From Polytrichum commune (lineage: Eukaryota > Streptophyta > Polytrichopsida > Polytrichales > Polytrichaceae): a DNA stretch of 64,000 bases. The translations under genes and the position numbers were made by a program. The stretch lies in contig OX485803.1 of assembly GCA_950295325.1 (NCBI GenBank), positions 5,952,001-6,016,000 on the forward strand, read 5' to 3'. The notes beneath the pieces were generated by a model, which ran no database searches, was not told the origin of the DNA, and worked only from the letters and a program-made list of their open reading frames with translations. Shown in pieces: positions 61,601 through 64,000 of this stretch. Every line of letters begins with the position of its first letter. Position 1 is the first letter of the stretch.

Positions 61601-63120
61601 TCTTCTCTTTGTTTTGCAAACCGCAATTGATCATGTGCAAACATTACCCGCGGGGGACCTCGGTGGTCCTCTTCTCCATCAAAGCTATTTTTTAGGCGTC
61701 TATACGGATGGTGCATTGCCAAGTAACGACGATGACCGAGGTAAACGTTCTTCCCCAACGACTTGGACCTCCTCGTTGACACATGTGGCCCACATGGGGG
61801 ACAACCCCTATACCCCTTCGTTACTTGTCCGGCAAGCAACCCATACGCCGGAAAGTCATGTATGCTCCACATAAGAATCGCACGAAGGTTGAAATTTGGG
61901 TTTGTGGAATAAATACTCCCCTCACTTGAACTCGCCTTCTCCAAAACGGATCCATCTATTGCCATCACGCCTTTCCACAACCTTTGAAGCTCCTCTATAA
62001 GCGGTGCTAAATACACATGGATATTCTCCTCTTTCACACTTTCTTTTCCGGGAATGATTAGGGTTAACATCACAAAAAACCGTTTCGTAACTAGCCATGG
62101 TGGTAAATTGTAGTTTAACAAAATCACTGGCCATGTTGAATGACTTAAAGACTGGTTGGAAAATGGATTGACACCATCCAAGGCTAGTGCCAAACGTAGG
62201 TTTCTTGGCTCCTTCGCAAAGTCCGGCCACCTTGCGTCCACGTGTTTCCATGCCTTTGAATCCACTACCGATCTCACTTTGTTGTCATTGCTTTTTCCCT
62301 CCACATGCCACGTCATAAGCTCTGCCAACCGTTTGCAACGGTACATTCGGAGCAACCGAGGTATAAGAGGAAAATGTCGCAACACTTTCACTGGAATGCG
62401 GTCACTTCCGGGAATATACCGCGATTCTTTGCATTGAGGACACTCTTTCGCGTCCTTCAGTTCATTCCTGAACAAGCAATGCCCATTCTTGCACGCATGA
62501 ATAGTGTTGTAGCTTAAACCCAACTTCCTCACTAATTTCTTGGCCTCGTAATGTGAAGGAGGGCAAGTGTTCTCTTTGGGGAGTAGATCATGTTTAAGCA
62601 ACTTTAGCAACTCGTCCACACATGCGTTTGGAACTCCAAAAATGTTGCATACATTGAGGAGCATTAGGATTGCTTGCAAGCGGTTGGTGGGGCTATCCTT
62701 GAAGAGCGGAGTTCTCGCTTCTTTCAATAAATCCTCCATACTTGAGTCATTTTCTTCATTGCTCTCTTCAAGTAAAGGTACTTCCATATTGGCCATCCCG
62801 TCCTCGTCTTCTTGTGAACCTTCGTCTTCTTCCTCCATACCCTCATTGTGTGATGTGGTGTTTGCGCGTGCGGGCAATTCATCATACCTCTTGAAACACT
62901 CGTTCACCATCCGAACTACTTCCACTCCCTCCCTGCTATCTTCCACTGTTTCCGTATTTGATTCTAGTAATATGTCTCCATCTACATCTTGTCCCGTATC
63001 ATTGTTTGCCTCTACCGTCATGTACCTCCCTTCTTGTGTCGCATTCCATATGTCACGATTAGCAGTGTAGATGTCGTTGTTGACCTCCTGTATGTGCATC
63101 AACAACAAGAAACAATACAT
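58639..63120 (-). pseudogene. CACTA transposase (TNP2, DUF4218, DUF4216), with in-frame stops
   Basis: Three exons are evident: about 63120-61495, 60695-59794 and 59527-58639. Exon 1 has an acidic N-terminal region, then the Cys-rich ACKNGHC / CPQCKESRY knuckle and the TNP2 core (RNLRLALALDGVNPF, LNYNLPPWL, LIPGK, IHDFPAYGLLAGQVTKGYRG, LGHRRYL), ending LPYWK at the donor. Exon 2 resumes LIRNTLDVMHCEKNI and includes DUF4218 (LKSHDYHVLMQQILP, HLVVHLIEELDICG, RWMYPMERYLKTLKGYVRNR). Exon 3 carries DUF4216 (VDYGRYELVVLYCNWV, DEYGFSLVNFDKL, VEQVFFADD). Nonsense codons in frame lie at 60579-60581, 60528-60530, 60420-60422 and 59371-59373. It therefore cannot make full-length transposase unless spliced otherwise. 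In plants such proteins catalyse cut-and-paste transposition of CACTA elements. The N-terminal start is uncertain. Confidence 0.9.
60741..61530 (+). repeat. Three tandem units within the transposase intron
   Basis: Units begin at about 60741, 60989 and 61280 (CCATATATTAAACTGTTGCA). Each contains TGTCCGATATGACTATAC, ACTTACTTTCTCC and CTAGTGTGTACC. Each ends with sequence matching the end of exon 1 and its splice donor (TTCCAATATGGTAATGCAAA). Unit length is about 250-290 bp. Confidence 0.88.
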
Positions 63121-63239
63121 TTACTCTTATTAATCCAATGTCTCAACATGTTGAATCTAGTGGGTTAAATTTTTGGCACATGTTCTCTTCTAGTCCTTTC
63201 ACCTGCATTAAGTTGATACTCACTACGACAAGTAATGCA

Positions 63240-63476
63240 AAAGGCGACATCTTACTATCCAGCACAAGAAGCCTCCTGGTGTTGAACATGTGTTTGCATC
63301 AGGAATAAGAAATCATTACATTTTGTGATCCAGTAACCTTGTATGTTTACGACAAATCCAGGAGGAACCATTACTTTCACATGATCTTTTCTGGCACTTT
63401 CAACTTCATCCAGTACTAGTTCACTGTGTCGAGTATTGCAAATTACTGCATCAAGTAAAGCTATCCAACACAACAT
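63240..63476 (-). other. Unrecognised open frame upstream of the CACTA transposase
   Basis: A minus-strand frame including VESARKDHVKVMVPPGFVVN and QGYWITKCNDFLF. I do not recognise a family. It could be an additional exon of the CACTA gene, part of the neighbouring SET-domain gene, or chance. Confidence 0.25.
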
Positions 63477-63686
63477 GCCTTATTACTTTCATCAGGTATA
63501 TGTGTCTACAATAAGATTGCATTGCATGAAACTTCAAAGTAACCTTTTATAGTTATAAGGAATGCAGATGGTTAACTTGTTTTTAACTGCATTCAGTTGG
63601 GGTTCACTAGGTCAAGTAATGCAAGTTGATATTCAAATATGCAATGAAGTGCGTACGCGACATATCTTAGAGAAAATAACACAATT

Positions 63687-64000
63687 TTAATTCACGGAGT
63701 AATATGCATACAACTCTTCTCCTACTTCTATATCCCTTGATGCAATGGTCGTAACAAAACCCCATTCGTTCTTGTTCCAAGGCTTTGGAAGCAAACTATA
63801 CTCCCACACTACATTGCCGATTTCCTCTCGCCCTATGGAGCTATTAATAAATCCTGCAACATTGCCCCTCTCCACTCTCCCGTCGATGTAAATGTCATCC
63901 TCAACTTTAAGGACATAGCTTTTGAAGCGGGGTACAAGACTTTTCATCTTCCGGTATTTTGTCCTAGTGTATTGAGGCCCCACAAATGGCAAAAGGATAT
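63687..64000 (-). CDS. SET-domain protein, C-terminal part (runs off window)
   Basis: A minus-strand frame open to the window edge, about 100 residues long, ending in a natural stop at 63687. It contains GNVAGFINSS and, after WNKNEWGFVTTIASRDIEVG, EELYAYYSVN. This is the order of the SET methyltransferase core (GNxARFxNHSC ... DIxxGEELTYDY). The usual NHS is NSS here and a post-SET cysteine cluster is missing, so activity is doubtful. SET proteins methylate protein lysines, usually on histones. It lies 567 bp upstream of the CACTA transposase on the same strand, so it may be a gene fragment carried by the transposon or the 3' end of an adjacent gene. Confidence 0.6.
   Translation of the reverse strand, partial: ILLPFVGPQYTRTKYRKMKSLVPRFKSYVLKVEDDIYIDGRVERGNVAGFINSSIGREEIGNVVWEYSLLPKPWNKNEWGFVTTIASRDIEVGEELYAYYSVN

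Larger units (their letters stand above)
58256..64000 (-). mobile_element. CACTA (En/Spm) transposon, right-truncated by the window
   Basis: CACTACTACAAAACACGTCT at 58256 is a typical CACTA terminus. It lies about 0.4 kb beyond the 3' end of a minus-strand TNP2-type transposase, where the 3' end of the element should be, with ACATGTCT/ACACGTCT subterminal motifs following. The opposite terminus is outside the window, so neither the target duplication nor the full length can be checked. The transposase is damaged by stop codons. Confidence 0.75.

Overview
This is nuclear DNA of a plant (green lineage). The coding signals are plant-type: a TFIIF-alpha gene with GT-AG introns whose protein closely follows the plant RAP74 family, a TCP-1 zeta chaperonin gene, CACTA (TNP2/DUF4218/DUF4216) and hAT transposase remnants, and tRNA-derived SINEs. 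The window also holds a complete Slo/BK-type potassium channel gene with 17 introns. As far as I know, flowering plants lack this family while algae and some non-seed plants keep it, so I infer a bryophyte, lycophyte, fern or streptophyte alga; the species cannot be read from the window.

Layout. From 1 to about 23.9 kb there is no host gene, only repeats. They include a TIR element with a perfect hairpin (611-1015), a short-element family with 8-bp target duplications (1360-1604, 10787-11075, and again at 41509-41800), a large inverted duplication (arms about 2118-4095 and 7905-9690) with a SINE in one arm, a tandem array (10.7-12.6 kb), an 898-bp TIR element (13997-14894), further TIR elements (15154-15893, 16371-16687) and a decayed hAT transposase (18.8-20.05 kb, minus). 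The first host gene is CCT6 (minus, coding 23939-25543, with a 5'-UTR intron reaching 26.7 kb). The second is TFIIF alpha (minus, 29281-34172, nine coding exons reconstructed). The 34.3-46.4 kb region is again repeats, notably a non-autonomous CACTA element (38757-40099) carrying a SINE and a 26-bp minisatellite. The Slo/BK-type channel occupies 46452-56179 (plus, 18 coding exons, 1062 residues). The window ends with a degenerate autonomous-type CACTA element (58256 to beyond 64000, minus), which may also contain the end of a SET-domain gene.

The three host genes are functionally unrelated: cytosolic protein folding, RNA polymerase II initiation and elongation, and membrane K+ conductance. 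Apart from the transposon proteins and the SET fragment I found no other supportable protein-coding gene; most short open frames are chance frames in AT-rich repeats. The exon structures come from reading splice signals and protein-family continuity by eye and have not been checked against transcripts.
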